Source of the DNA: UBA3951 sp050952125
GTDB taxonomy: Bacteria; Bacillota; Sulfobacillia; Fermentithermobacillales; Fermentithermobacillaceae
Assembly (NCBI GenBank): GCA_050952125.1
Contig: JBMNKK010000003.1
Location: forward strand, 62,001 to 126,000
Reading direction: 5' to 3'
Length of the DNA: 64,000 nucleotides
The notes beneath the pieces were generated by a model that worked only from the letters and a program-made list of their open reading frames with translations, did not search any database and was not told where the DNA came from. Positions 8,649 through 17,040 of the stretch are shown here, in pieces. Within the stretch, counting starts at the first letter, position 1; every line of letters starts with the position of its first letter. Position numbers and translations under genes: made by a program.

Positions 8649-9158
8649 ATAACCGCGCGTATCCTTGGAATCGATCCCGGCACCGAGCGAACCGGCTGGG
8701 GAGTTGTGGAATCTAGAGGACACGACTTCACCGCTCTCGACTACGGGTGCATCATAACGAAGAAGGAAGACGGCCTCCCGGCGAGGCTTTTGTCTATTTG
8801 GGAGCATCTGAACTCCATAATTGAGAAGCACGCTCCCGAGGTTATCGCAGTTGAGGAGCTTTTCTTCGCGAAGAACGCCACCTCGGCCATTCACGTGGGG
8901 CACGGGAGGGGCATCTGTCTTCTGTCAGCCGCCACTCACGGATTGCCGGTGGAGGAGGTCACTCCCCTCCAGGTCAAATCTTCCGTCGTCGGCTACGGAA
9001 ACGCCACTAAAGCGCAGGTCGGCACAATGGTCCAGAGGATACTCGGCCTTGCCAAAATCCCTAGGCCCGACGATACGTGCGATGCCCTTGCCATCGCGAT
9101 CACTGCATGCACCAAGAGATCCTTTAGTGCTCGCTTAATCAAGGGGAGAGAGACATGA
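8649..9158 (+). CDS. ruvC: Holliday junction resolvase RuvC (start codon abnormal)
   Basis: Endonuclease that cleaves Holliday junctions with the RuvAB motor. The conserved N-terminus RILGIDPGTERTGWG, with the first catalytic Asp, is encoded at 8658-8702. No ATG, GTG or TTG occurs in this frame between the upstream stop (8613-8615) and GTG 8706, which lies after the catalytic Asp. I therefore placed the start at ATA 8649 as the least bad choice. Alternatively one extra G in the five-G run at 8642-8646 hides an in-frame GTG at 8636. Other active-site acidic residues are present in VEELFF and PDDTCDALAIA. The stop overlaps ruvA by 4 bp. Confidence 0.88.
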   Translation: MTARILGIDPGTERTGWGVVESRGHDFTALDYGCIITKKEDGLPARLLSIWEHLNSIIEKHAPEVIAVEELFFAKNATSAIHVGHGRGICLLSAATHGLPVEEVTPLQVKSSVVGYGNATKAQVGTMVQRILGLAKIPRPDDTCDALAIAITACTKRSFSARLIKGRET

Positions 9159-9751
9159 TATCTCAGCTTACAGGCACTTTGGTCGACCGAGGCAAGGACA
9201 CCCTGGTTATTGAGACCGGCGGGATAGGTTTTGAGGTCTACGTCACGGAAGAGCTTTCCGGCGCCTTTTCCCTGCACGATAGGGTTCACCTCTTCACCAG
9301 GCTAATCGTCAGGGAAGACGCCTGGAGCCTTTACGGATTCCGCACCCGGGAGGAAAGGGCTTGCTTCGATCTTCTGCAGACCGTAAGAGGAGTCGGCGCA
9401 AGAGTGGCGTTGGCTGTGCTTTCCAGGATGGCTCCCCAGGATTTCTACAGGGCAGTCATCTCTTCGGACGAGCGCTATCTCACCTCAATACCGGGAGTGG
9501 GCAAGAAGACGGCGGCACGGATCATACTGGAACTCCGGGACAAGATAGGGCTGGGGCAGAAGGAAGAGGCTCTCGCCAAGTCCTCAAAGATTGCCAGAGA
9601 TGCCAAGGAGGAAGCTCTTGAGGCTCTACTCGCGTTAGGATACACCTGGCAGGAAGCCCGGGATGCTTTGGCGAACGTTAGTTTGGACGACCCTAAGACC
9701 GATTTGGAGACCGTGTTGAGGGAGGCCCTGAGAAGACTTGCCCGAGTCTAG
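9155..9751 (+). CDS. ruvA: Holliday junction branch migration protein RuvA
   Basis: 198-aa DNA-binding subunit of the RuvAB branch-migration complex. It has an N-terminal OB fold (about 1-63), tandem helix-hairpin-helix motifs (VRGVGARVALAVLS and IPGVGKKTAARI), and a C-terminal domain III that contacts RuvB (about 150-198). The ATG overlaps the ruvC stop and its own end overlaps ruvB by 14 bp, consistent with translational coupling. Confidence 0.96.
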   Translation: MISQLTGTLVDRGKDTLVIETGGIGFEVYVTEELSGAFSLHDRVHLFTRLIVREDAWSLYGFRTREERACFDLLQTVRGVGARVALAVLSRMAPQDFYRAVISSDERYLTSIPGVGKKTAARIILELRDKIGLGQKEEALAKSSKIARDAKEEALEALLALGYTWQEARDALANVSLDDPKTDLETVLREALRRLARV

Positions 9752-10769
9752 AGACCTCATATCCAAGGAGAAGCAGTTTGAGGACGAGCTGGACGAAGAG
9801 TCGCTGCGTCCCAGATACCTGCCTGACTACATAGGGCAGGAGATAGTGAAAGACAACCTTAACGTGTTCATAGAAGCCGCACGCCAGCGCGGCGATGCTC
9901 TTGACCATATCCTCCTTTCCGGCCCCCCGGGATTGGGAAAGACCACTCTCGCGCACATTATCGCGAATGAACTTGGAGTGGGCCTGCGCGTCACCTCCGG
10001 GCCTGCCATCGAGAGAGCAGGCGACTTGGTTGCAATCTTGACCAACCTTGAGGACAGAGACGTGCTTTTCATAGACGAGATTCACCGCCTAAGTCACGTT
10101 GCCGAAGAGGCGCTTTACCCTGCGATGGAGGACTTCAGCTACGACTGGGTGGCGGGAAAGGGTCCTCAAGCCCGCACATACCGGTTGAAGCTGCCCAAGT
10201 TCACCCTTGTGGCGGCCACTACCAGGAGCGGGCTCCTAACCTCGCCGCTTAGGGACCGGTTTGGCATCAATTTCCGGCTTGAGTACTACAGCGAGGACGA
10301 GTTGTTCCAAGTGGTTGCCAGGTCGGCCCGCATACTGAACATCGGCGTGGATAGGGCCGGGGCTCTCGAGATAGCCCGGAGATCCCGGGGTACTCCCAGG
10401 ATAGCGAACAGGCTTCTCCGCAGAGTCAGGGACTTCGCTCAAGTGAGGAAGGATGGAGAGATCACGGAAGAGGTCGCGCAGGAAGCCCTCGGTATGCTGG
10501 ACATTGACCGGATGGGCCTTGACCGCCTCGACAGGCAGATCCTTCTCGCGATCATTGAGAAATACGGCGGGGGACCTGTGGGTCTCTCGACATTGGCCGC
10601 TTGCCTGTCTGAGGATCCGGGCACCATAGAAGACGTGTACGAGCCCTACCTCCTCCAGATAGGCTTCTTGGAGCGCACGCCAAGAGGGAGAAGCGTGACA
10701 AAGAAGGCCCTTGACTACATGGGGAAGGGCACGGGTGAGATTCAAGGGAGGCTTTTTGACCGACCGTGA
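9738..10769 (+). CDS. ruvB: Holliday junction branch migration ATPase RuvB
   Basis: 343-aa AAA+ hexameric motor that drives branch migration. Walker A GPPGLGKT lies at 62-69, Walker B as LFIDEIHRL near 112-120, sensor 1 in AATTRSG, and a C-terminal winged helix closes the protein. It starts at TTG 9738 inside the end of ruvA. The stop overlaps the next gene, queH, by 4 bp. Confidence 0.96.
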   Translation: MPESRDLISKEKQFEDELDEESLRPRYLPDYIGQEIVKDNLNVFIEAARQRGDALDHILLSGPPGLGKTTLAHIIANELGVGLRVTSGPAIERAGDLVAILTNLEDRDVLFIDEIHRLSHVAEEALYPAMEDFSYDWVAGKGPQARTYRLKLPKFTLVAATTRSGLLTSPLRDRFGINFRLEYYSEDELFQVVARSARILNIGVDRAGALEIARRSRGTPRIANRLLRRVRDFAQVRKDGEITEEVAQEALGMLDIDRMGLDRLDRQILLAIIEKYGGGPVGLSTLAACLSEDPGTIEDVYEPYLLQIGFLERTPRGRSVTKKALDYMGKGTGEIQGRLFDRP

Positions 10770-11290
10770 GGGTGCTTCTACACTCGTGCTGCGCGCCTTG
10801 CACTACCTTTCCGCTCTCCCTTCTGAGGTCGACCGGCTACACGGTTGACGCTTTGTTCGTGAACCCCAACATCCACCCCGCGGAGGAACTCGAAAAACGG
10901 TGGTTGGCGCTCAAGGACTTCGGGCAGGATGTGGGAATGCCGGTTTCGCGCGTTGATATTAGCCATGACCGCTGGCTGGAGAGAGTGTCAGGCGACCTGA
11001 AAAAGCCCGGGAGGTGCGGCCAGTGTTACAGGATGCGGATGGAGGAGACCGCCCGGATCGCCAAGGAGCGGGGCTATGACTCTTTCACGACTTCCCTTCT
11101 CCTCAGCATCTACCAAGACCATGAGCGAATAGTCCGGGAAGCCGAGCGCGCGTCGTCCGAATATGGGATAGAGTTCCTGTACCGCGACTTCCGGAAGGGA
11201 TATAAGAGAAGCAGGGAAATGGCGCGCGGGCGGCACCTGTATATGCAGAAGTACTGCGGGTGCGAGTTCAGCTCCCGCGAATCCGGTTGA
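10766..11290 (+). CDS. queH: Epoxyqueuosine reductase QueH
   Basis: 174-aa enzyme of the QueH (DUF208) family that performs the last step of queuosine biosynthesis, reducing epoxyqueuosine in tRNA; it is the non-homologous alternative to cobalamin-dependent QueG. Four cysteine patches are visible and should carry the metal/Fe-S centre: CCAPC (8-12), CGQC near 76-79, and CGC near the C-terminus. It starts at GTG 10766 overlapping ruvB. queA and tgt of the same pathway lie 1.7-2.8 kb downstream. Confidence 0.92.
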   Translation: MRVLLHSCCAPCTTFPLSLLRSTGYTVDALFVNPNIHPAEELEKRWLALKDFGQDVGMPVSRVDISHDRWLERVSGDLKKPGRCGQCYRMRMEETARIAKERGYDSFTTSLLLSIYQDHERIVREAERASSEYGIEFLYRDFRKGYKRSREMARGRHLYMQKYCGCEFSSRESG

Positions 11291-11304
11291 GGAGGGTTAA
11301 CCCA

Positions 11305-11526
11305 ATGAACGGCAGGTTTGACCTTGGGCGCATGGTCATGCTGGCCGGCGCGGCGCTTTTTGCTTTGGGTTTTCTGATAACCGTTCTCGGGAGGTTGGGG
11401 CTGGGGCGCCTTCCGGGCGATATCACCATCCGCAGGCCCAACTTCACGTTTTACTTTCCCCTGGCAAGCTGTGTGATTTTGAGCCTTGTGCTGACACTCT
11501 TGGCTTGGCTCTTCAGGAGGAGATAG
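11305..11526 (+). CDS. DUF2905 family small membrane protein
   Basis: 73-aa protein with two predicted membrane helices separated by the family hallmark GRLPGDITIRRPNFTFYFPL. Function is unknown in the family. ATG 11305 has GGAGGG 8 bp upstream and was preferred to a GTG at 11260 that would overlap queH. It lies between queH and spoIID with short spacing, so it is probably co-transcribed. Confidence 0.85.
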   Translation: MNGRFDLGRMVMLAGAALFALGFLITVLGRLGLGRLPGDITIRRPNFTFYFPLASCVILSLVLTLLAWLFRRR

Positions 11527-11529
11527 GAG

Positions 11530-12993
11530 ATGCCTTGTGTGAAGCGCGATCAAAGGCGCGGCCGGGCCGCGCTCTTTGCCGCGACCTTTTCTCTGTCCCT
11601 TTTGCTCGTCTTTTCTGCTTCCGGCCACAGGCAGGCTATAGTATCGGCCAGCGGTGACTTACCTCCCGGTACGGCGCCGCAGATACTTGTCGGCCTTTTT
11701 AGAGCCTCTTCGGTGACCTTTACCTGTCCCGGATCTTGGTCCTTATCCGGGCCCGATTTCGGTCCGGTCGCTCTCGCGGCAGGCTCCCGTGTCGCCTTGA
11801 CGTACTCAGGGGGAGCGATTTCCTGGCAGGTATCCGGTGAAGGAGGATCCTCAAGTCGAGGGACGGCGCACGGCAATGTCCTGCTGGGGGTATCTCCGTC
11901 TTCCGGCCGGTTCATCACGGTGCTACAGCAGGAAAACGCTACGTCCCACTTCGAAGGCAAGCCCTTCAGAGGATGCATGATAGCCATGCCGGATCTTGGC
12001 GGTGTCCTGGTCGCGAACGCGCTGGATTTTGAGGAGTACATACAGTCTGTGGTCGGCGGCGAGATGCCTGACGGGTGGCCGATCGAGGCGAACATGGCCC
12101 AAGCCATCGCGGCGAGGAGTTACGCAGCCTATCAAATCGGGCTTTCGGCCGATGGGGGCTGGCGGGATTACTCATCAGATTTCTTGGCGCTGTGTCCTGA
12201 GGATGTGCGTATCTGGGCGTCGGATCAAGTCTACCGGGGCGTAGTGGAGGAGACTGCGGTTACGATAGCGGCAGCCGGTGAGACTCGAGGGCAGCTCCTT
12301 ACCTACGGAGGCACGCCGATTGCCGCCTACTACCATTCGGATGCCGGAGGCATGACCGAAGACCCGTGTTACGTGTGGGGAAGAAGCGTTCCTTACCTTC
12401 CTGCAGTGGAAGAAGAGCCGCATGAATCGCCGCACGCTGCTTGGGCCGTAGCTCTCCAGCCCGCGGAAGTCCTTTCGGCAGTGCGCCAACTCGGATTGCA
12501 GTTGGCAAGACAGCCTGAAAGCATTGTGGGAGTCGAGAGCGGCGTCTCGGGACGGTGGTATTCGGTGGCCGTGCAGTCGGCATCTTCGAAGGTGACGGTG
12601 AGAGGCACCGATCTGCGTAGAGTCCTTCCACAGGTGAAAAGCACCCTGTTCTCGAGCTACGCCGTGGGAGGAGGGAAGGCGACTTCAGGGTCTCTGAGCC
12701 CGGGCCTGGGCTACAGCGTAGCCACGGCAGGCGGAGTGTACTCCGACATCAAGCTTTTTCATGCCGCCGTTATCGGGCGATCCGGTGCTCTCACCCGGTG
12801 CGACCGAGGTGCTGCGGTCATCTCTGATTTGAGGGTAGAGTCGCCCCTCGCTATAGTGCTGCAGGGTGCCGGTTGGGGACACGGAGTCGGCCTTTCGCAG
12901 TGGGGCGCCCGGGGCATGGCTCTCGGCGGCTGCGATGCGTGCACGATCCTCACGTTCTACTATCCGGGCACCACTCTGGAACAATGGTGGTAG
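11530..12993 (+). CDS. spoIID: SpoIID/LytB domain protein
   Basis: 487-aa exported protein. SpoIID is a peptidoglycan lytic transglycosylase of the engulfment machinery. A membrane/signal segment at about 12-30 is followed by a variable N-terminal region and the SpoIID domain: ALDFEEYIQSVVGGEMP with the conserved Glu, IAARSYA, YHSDAGG, and the C-terminal GWGHGVGLSQWGARGMA. It is longer than B. subtilis SpoIID (about 340 aa), so it may be a SpoIID/LytB paralogue. ATG 11530 follows AGGAGGAGATAGGAG. queA begins directly after the stop. Confidence 0.85.
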   Translation: MPCVKRDQRRGRAALFAATFSLSLLLVFSASGHRQAIVSASGDLPPGTAPQILVGLFRASSVTFTCPGSWSLSGPDFGPVALAAGSRVALTYSGGAISWQVSGEGGSSSRGTAHGNVLLGVSPSSGRFITVLQQENATSHFEGKPFRGCMIAMPDLGGVLVANALDFEEYIQSVVGGEMPDGWPIEANMAQAIAARSYAAYQIGLSADGGWRDYSSDFLALCPEDVRIWASDQVYRGVVEETAVTIAAAGETRGQLLTYGGTPIAAYYHSDAGGMTEDPCYVWGRSVPYLPAVEEEPHESPHAAWAVALQPAEVLSAVRQLGLQLARQPESIVGVESGVSGRWYSVAVQSASSKVTVRGTDLRRVLPQVKSTLFSSYAVGGGKATSGSLSPGLGYSVATAGGVYSDIKLFHAAVIGRSGALTRCDRGAAVISDLRVESPLAIVLQGAGWGHGVGLSQWGARGMALGGCDACTILTFYYPGTTLEQWW

Positions 12994-14052
12994 GTGTACT
13001 TTTTGAGAGTAGATGAGTTTGACTACGACCTTCCGGAAGAGCTGATAGCACAGGTACCGATACCTCACAGGGACCAATCAAGGCTCCTGGTGCTAAACCG
13101 CGAGACGGGCGCGATAGAGCACAGGCGGTTCCGCGACCTGACGAGCTATCTCAGGCCCAACGATATCCTTGTCGTGAACGATACCAAAGTCATCCCTGCC
13201 AGGCTCTACGGCCGTAGGAGGACGGGTGGCAAGATCGAAGTGCTTCTCCTCAAAGACCTCGGTGGCAACGACTGGGAGTGCCTGGTAAAGCCCGGGCACA
13301 AGACGAGGGTGGGAGACGTCTTCGAGATCCGCAGTGATGAAGGAGAAAGCGAAGCCGGCGAGGCGATCCTGACCGGCCTGGTAAAGAGCCGCACTCCGTT
13401 CGGAGGACGAGTCATTCACTGGAGCTACGAAGGGGAATGGGAGGACGTCCTGTTGAGGCTTGGGAAGGTCCCTCTTCCGCCTTACATAAAGGCGCCGCTT
13501 TCGGAGCCTTCACGCTATCAGACCGTCTATGCCCGGATTCCGGGGTCTGCGGCAGCGCCGACGGCGGGGCTCCACTTCACGCCGGAGCTCTTGAGCGAGG
13601 TAAAGGCTATGGGGTGTGAGATTGTTCCTGTCACGCTGAACGTCGGGCTGGGCACCTTCAGGCCCGTGAATGAAGAGATCGTAGAGGCTCACAAGATGCA
13701 CGAAGAGCTCTTCGAGGTGAGCGAGAGCACGGCCGGGGCGGTGAATTCAGCGCGGTCAAGAGGCGGAAGGGTCTTTGCCGTGGGAACCACGGCGGTTCGC
13801 TCCCTTGAGAGCTGCTCTACGGCCGACGGCAAGGTGATGCCTTTTCGAGGCGAGACGGACATCTTCATCTATCCCGGATACAAGTTCAAGGCGGTTGACT
13901 GTCTCATCACGAATTTCCACCTTCCGAAATCAACCCTTCTCATGCTTGTGTCGGCTTTTGCTACAAAGGACGCCATAATGCGGGCTTACGCCGAGGCGGT
14001 ATCACTGCGCTACCGCTTTTTTTCGTTTGGCGACGCCATGCTGATACTCTGA
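12994..14052 (+). CDS. queA: S-adenosylmethionine:tRNA ribosyltransferase-isomerase QueA
   Basis: Transfers and isomerises the ribose moiety of SAM onto preQ1-modified tRNA to give epoxyqueuosine. It has 352 aa with the typical N-terminal FDYDLPEELIAQ, VVNDTKVIPARL, TAGLHFT, VGLGTF and C-terminal FSFGDAMLI. The GTG directly abuts the spoIID stop; a TTG at 13006 is an alternative in a different setting. tgt follows 21 bp later, making a queA-tgt pair. Confidence 0.95.
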   Translation: MYFLRVDEFDYDLPEELIAQVPIPHRDQSRLLVLNRETGAIEHRRFRDLTSYLRPNDILVVNDTKVIPARLYGRRRTGGKIEVLLLKDLGGNDWECLVKPGHKTRVGDVFEIRSDEGESEAGEAILTGLVKSRTPFGGRVIHWSYEGEWEDVLLRLGKVPLPPYIKAPLSEPSRYQTVYARIPGSAAAPTAGLHFTPELLSEVKAMGCEIVPVTLNVGLGTFRPVNEEIVEAHKMHEELFEVSESTAGAVNSARSRGGRVFAVGTTAVRSLESCSTADGKVMPFRGETDIFIYPGYKFKAVDCLITNFHLPKSTLLMLVSAFATKDAIMRAYAEAVSLRYRFFSFGDAMLIL

Positions 14053-14073
14053 CTGAAAGGAGCAACAAGAAGC

Positions 14074-15201
14074 GTGGCAAGCAAACCTAAACTTGAGTTC
14101 ACGTGCGACTTCCAGAAGGGCAGAGCCAGGCTGGGGCGGATTCGAACCGTCCACGGCGAGTTCGATACGCCAGTGTTCATGCCGGTGGGAACGCAAGCTA
14201 CCGTGAAATCGGTCTTGCCGCAAGACGTGTGGGATACCGGCTCCAAAATGATACTGTCCAACGCGTACCACTTGTACCTCCGGCCCGGCGCACAGGCAGT
14301 GCGTGAAGCGGGCGGGCTCCACAAGTTCATGAACTACAAGGGCTCCATGCTGACCGACAGCGGCGGGTTTCAGGTTATGAGCCTTGGCTCGATGGTCAAC
14401 GTGACCGATGACGGGGCGTCTTTCCGGTCGCACATTGACGGGAGCTCGGTGTTTTTCTCTCCGGAAGTGTCGGTTCAGGCTCAAGTGGATATCGGCGCCG
14501 ACGTCATTATGTGCTTTGACCAGTGCGTTCCCTATCCCGTGTCCAAAGAAGCGGCAAGAGAGGCCATGATACGGACAACCAGATGGGCTGAGAGAGCAAA
14601 GAACGTTCCGGTTCCCGACACCCAAGCCCTCTTCGGCATTGTTCAGGGGTCTGTCTGGAGCGATCTCAGGAGAGAGTCCGCGGTGGAACTTGCGAAGCTG
14701 GATTTCCCCGGGTACGCCATCGGCGGCCTTGCAGTAGGCGAACCAAAGGGCGAGTTCTACGATATGGTGCGGTTCACGACGCAGTTTCTCCCCGAAGACA
14801 AGCCTAGGTATTTGATGGGCGTCGGGCATCCGGTCGACCTCATTGAAGGGGCAGAGAACGGAGTAGATATGTTCGACTGCGTGCTTCCCACAAGGAACGC
14901 GCGGCACGGAAGAGCCTTTACGTTTCAAGGCGGTCTCAACCTCAGAAACCGGCGGCACGCTTCCGACCTCGGCCCTGTGGAACCCGGTTGCGACTGCCTT
15001 ACTTGCAGAGAATTCAGCAGGGCGTACATACGGCACTTGTTGGTCGCGGGCGAGAGCCTTGCCTGGACGCTTCTCACCATCCACAACCTGCGCTTCTTCC
15101 AGAGGTTCATGGAGCGCCTGAGGGAATCTTTCAGAGAAGGTAGAGTATCTTCGTTCAGGCAGGAGGTGGAAGCGGCCTATCCTGTGAACTTGTGCGACTG
15201 A
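14074..15201 (+). CDS. tgt: Queuine/preQ1 tRNA-ribosyltransferase
   Basis: Exchanges guanine-34 for preQ1 in GUN-anticodon tRNAs. The 375-aa TIM-barrel protein has the substrate-binding DSGGFQVMSLG, the FDCVLPTRNARHG segment with the nucleophilic Asp, and a zinc site in CDCLTC plus a following His. GTG 14074 is preceded by AAAGGAG. With queH and queA it gives most of the late queuosine pathway in one neighbourhood. Confidence 0.96.
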   Translation: MASKPKLEFTCDFQKGRARLGRIRTVHGEFDTPVFMPVGTQATVKSVLPQDVWDTGSKMILSNAYHLYLRPGAQAVREAGGLHKFMNYKGSMLTDSGGFQVMSLGSMVNVTDDGASFRSHIDGSSVFFSPEVSVQAQVDIGADVIMCFDQCVPYPVSKEAAREAMIRTTRWAERAKNVPVPDTQALFGIVQGSVWSDLRRESAVELAKLDFPGYAIGGLAVGEPKGEFYDMVRFTTQFLPEDKPRYLMGVGHPVDLIEGAENGVDMFDCVLPTRNARHGRAFTFQGGLNLRNRRHASDLGPVEPGCDCLTCREFSRAYIRHLLVAGESLAWTLLTIHNLRFFQRFMERLRESFREGRVSSFRQEVEAAYPVNLCD

Positions 15202-15356
15202 TCGCCCAAGGCCTAACGCGCATTCGTCCATTCATTGGATTTGCCTTGCTAGGAAAAGGTAATCTCAAGAGCATGGTCGAACATGGAAAAAACGCGAGTC
15301 AAACCACGAGCGAACAAGAGCGCGGGCGAAATACGGACAAAGGAGGTTCTTAAGAC

Positions 15357-15635
15357 GTGCCAACGGGAGGACAGACATCCATCTGGTCAAGCCTCATCTG
15401 GTTCGGTCTCCTATTCGTGTTCATGTACTTCTTCATGTTGAGGCCTCAGCAGAAGGAGCAGCGAGAGAGGGCCCAGATGATTAGAAATCTCAAACCGGGC
15501 GACAGGATTGTCACCAATGGAGGGCTTATCGGAGTAATAACCAAAGTTGAAGACGTTCTGGTGAAGGTGCGAGTTGCCGAGAGGGTGGAAATAGACGTCT
15601 TGAAGACGGGCGTAGCCAGAACTTTGAGGGACTGA
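15357..15635 (+). CDS. yajC: Preprotein translocase subunit YajC
   Basis: 92-aa single-pass protein that associates with SecDF at the Sec translocon. One membrane helix (about 11-28, ending FFMLRPQQKEQRER) is followed by a cytoplasmic domain with NLKPGDRIVTNGGLIGVI. It starts at GTG behind AAAGGAGG. tgt-yajC is a common arrangement, but secD/secF do not follow here; a strong terminator does. Confidence 0.94.
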   Translation: MPTGGQTSIWSSLIWFGLLFVFMYFFMLRPQQKEQRERAQMIRNLKPGDRIVTNGGLIGVITKVEDVLVKVRVAERVEIDVLKTGVARTLRD

Positions 15636-15674
15636 AAGCGTTAAGCCATATTTGGCACCAAAGAGTGAGCCAAT

Positions 15675-15700
15675 CCGGGCCGCAAAGGCCCGGGTTTTTT
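15675..15700 (+). terminator. Rho-independent terminator after yajC
   Basis: CCGGGCC (15675-15681) and GGCCCGG (15687-15693) form a 7-bp GC stem followed by six T residues. It separates the queA-tgt-yajC transcript from the catabolic block downstream. A TATAAT at 15702-15707 immediately follows and may belong to the next promoter. Confidence 0.9.
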
Positions 15701-15701
15701 G

Positions 15702-15707
15702 TATAAT
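15702..15707 (+). promoter_or_regulatory. Possible -10 of the GntR/kor operon
   Basis: A consensus TATAAT directly after the yajC terminator and about 124 bp upstream of the GntR start. No recognisable -35 at 16-18 bp spacing, so this is tentative. Confidence 0.3.
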
Positions 15708-15830
15708 GAAGGTGGACAAGCGAGCGTTTCCGATGAAATCAAGGATATGTGCTTGCACGCCGGAGGAGATCCAAAGTGGATCGAGAATAGATCCATTTGT
15801 GCCAAATTGGTCTGGTCGAGGGGAGTGACC

Positions 15831-16841
15831 GTGTTGGGAGACGCACCTACTTTTGACCTCCAGAGAAAGGGCGGTCTGCCCATATACCTTCAGGTCAAAC
15901 GGAAGATTGAGGCGTTCATTTCCGGAGGGCAATGGGGAAAGGGGCAGAGGCTTCCAACCGAACGGGCTCTCGCTGCCGAATTAGGTGTTAGCCGTAACAC
16001 CGTAAGTCTGGCCTACAGGCAGCTTGAAGCCGAGGGTCTCATAACGTCGCGGCAGGGGAGAGGCACGTTCGTGGCCGAGGCCGATGACCTCTTGAGGCTT
16101 GAGAACAAGAGGGAGCGCCTCAACAGAGTGATCGATGTCGCCCTGGAAGACGCACTGTCGCTGGGCGCCAATTTGGACGAGTTCTTGACGGTCGTGTCCC
16201 GGAGAGTAGAAGATCGGCGCAAAATGCTGTCGGATGTGAAGATCGCTTTTGTCGAGTGCAACCGCGAGCAGCTGGACTACTTCAGCAAGGAACTGGCCCT
16301 TGGGACCGGGGTGAAAGTGCTCCCTGTCCTTACCGACGACCTGTTCGGAGGCGACATCGAGGCCAGAGACGTGGTAGCCCGCTCGGACATGGTCGTTACT
16401 ACCTTTTTCCACCTGGACGAAGTCCGGAACACCTTCCCGGAGAGATCTGAGGACATCCTGGGCATCGCCCTTGACCCCGATATCGAATCTATCGTGCGTA
16501 TTGCCAGGCTCCCGGCCGGGTCTCAAGTCCTATTGGTATGTATATCCGAACGGTTTGCCGAGAGGATTCAGAAGTCTATGGAACTGGCCGGTATAACGGA
16601 GCTCGACATCGAGGTCCTTACGGACAGAGAACCCTCAGTCCTTCAGGAGAAGGTCAAGGGAAGGCGCGCGGTGATTGTGTCTCCCGGGCGCCTCAAAGAG
16701 GTGTCTTCGGTGGTGAAAAGAGGCAGTCAGGTGATTGAGTTCATCTACCGTCCGGATGCCGGTTCGGTGAATCTGCTAGGGTCTTCAGTCCTTGAGCACC
16801 GGAAAAAGAACAAGCAGGAGGGGGTCCACAGTGGTGAGTGA
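15831..16841 (+). CDS. GntR family transcriptional regulator
   Basis: 336-aa regulator. An N-terminal GntR winged helix (about 10-80: PIYLQVKRKIEAFISGG, LPTERALAAELGVSRNTVSLAYRQLEAEGLI, QGRGTF) is joined to a C-terminal domain of about 230 residues. That domain does not look like an aminotransferase or UTRA domain and has an alternating Rossmann-like pattern; its ligand is unknown. GTG 15831 was chosen for GAGGGGAG 5-6 bp upstream; the frame is open back to 15699 but that stretch overlaps the promoter region. It is the first gene before the kor-gdh-mcm block, so it is the obvious candidate local regulator. Confidence 0.82.
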   Translation: MLGDAPTFDLQRKGGLPIYLQVKRKIEAFISGGQWGKGQRLPTERALAAELGVSRNTVSLAYRQLEAEGLITSRQGRGTFVAEADDLLRLENKRERLNRVIDVALEDALSLGANLDEFLTVVSRRVEDRRKMLSDVKIAFVECNREQLDYFSKELALGTGVKVLPVLTDDLFGGDIEARDVVARSDMVVTTFFHLDEVRNTFPERSEDILGIALDPDIESIVRIARLPAGSQVLLVCISERFAERIQKSMELAGITELDIEVLTDREPSVLQEKVKGRRAVIVSPGRLKEVSSVVKRGSQVIEFIYRPDAGSVNLLGSSVLEHRKKNKQEGVHSGE

Positions 16842-17040
16842 GTCGCCGTGGGAAATCGCGGTAAACTCGAAGTGGTGCAAGAAGTGCGGCTTGTGTATTG
16901 AGTTCTGTCCCAAGAATGTCCTTGAGAGCGACGGGGGCGGCCCTGTGGTCGCGAGACCGTCAGATTGCATCGGCTGCCTTCTGTGTGAGATGCACTGCCC
17001 TGACTTTGCTATCACCGTCAAGAGGAGGGTGGAGAAATGA
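16831..17040 (+). CDS. korD: 2-oxoacid:ferredoxin oxidoreductase, delta (ferredoxin) subunit
   Basis: 69-aa ferredoxin-like subunit carrying two [4Fe-4S] clusters: CxxCxxCxxxC at 16-26 and again at 46-56. It passes electrons from the TPP-binding subunits to free ferredoxin. GTG 16831 follows AGGAGG; the start overlaps the end of the GntR gene by 11 bp. It is the first of a delta-alpha-beta-gamma set. Confidence 0.9.
   Translation: MVSESPWEIAVNSKWCKKCGLCIEFCPKNVLESDGGGPVVARPSDCIGCLLCEMHCPDFAITVKRRVEK

Noticed and set aside
14002..15231. 409-codon open frame on the minus strand opposite tgt and the end of queA
   Set aside because: It is antisense to two well-conserved genes, has no family resemblance and reflects GC-biased codon use; a shadow frame.
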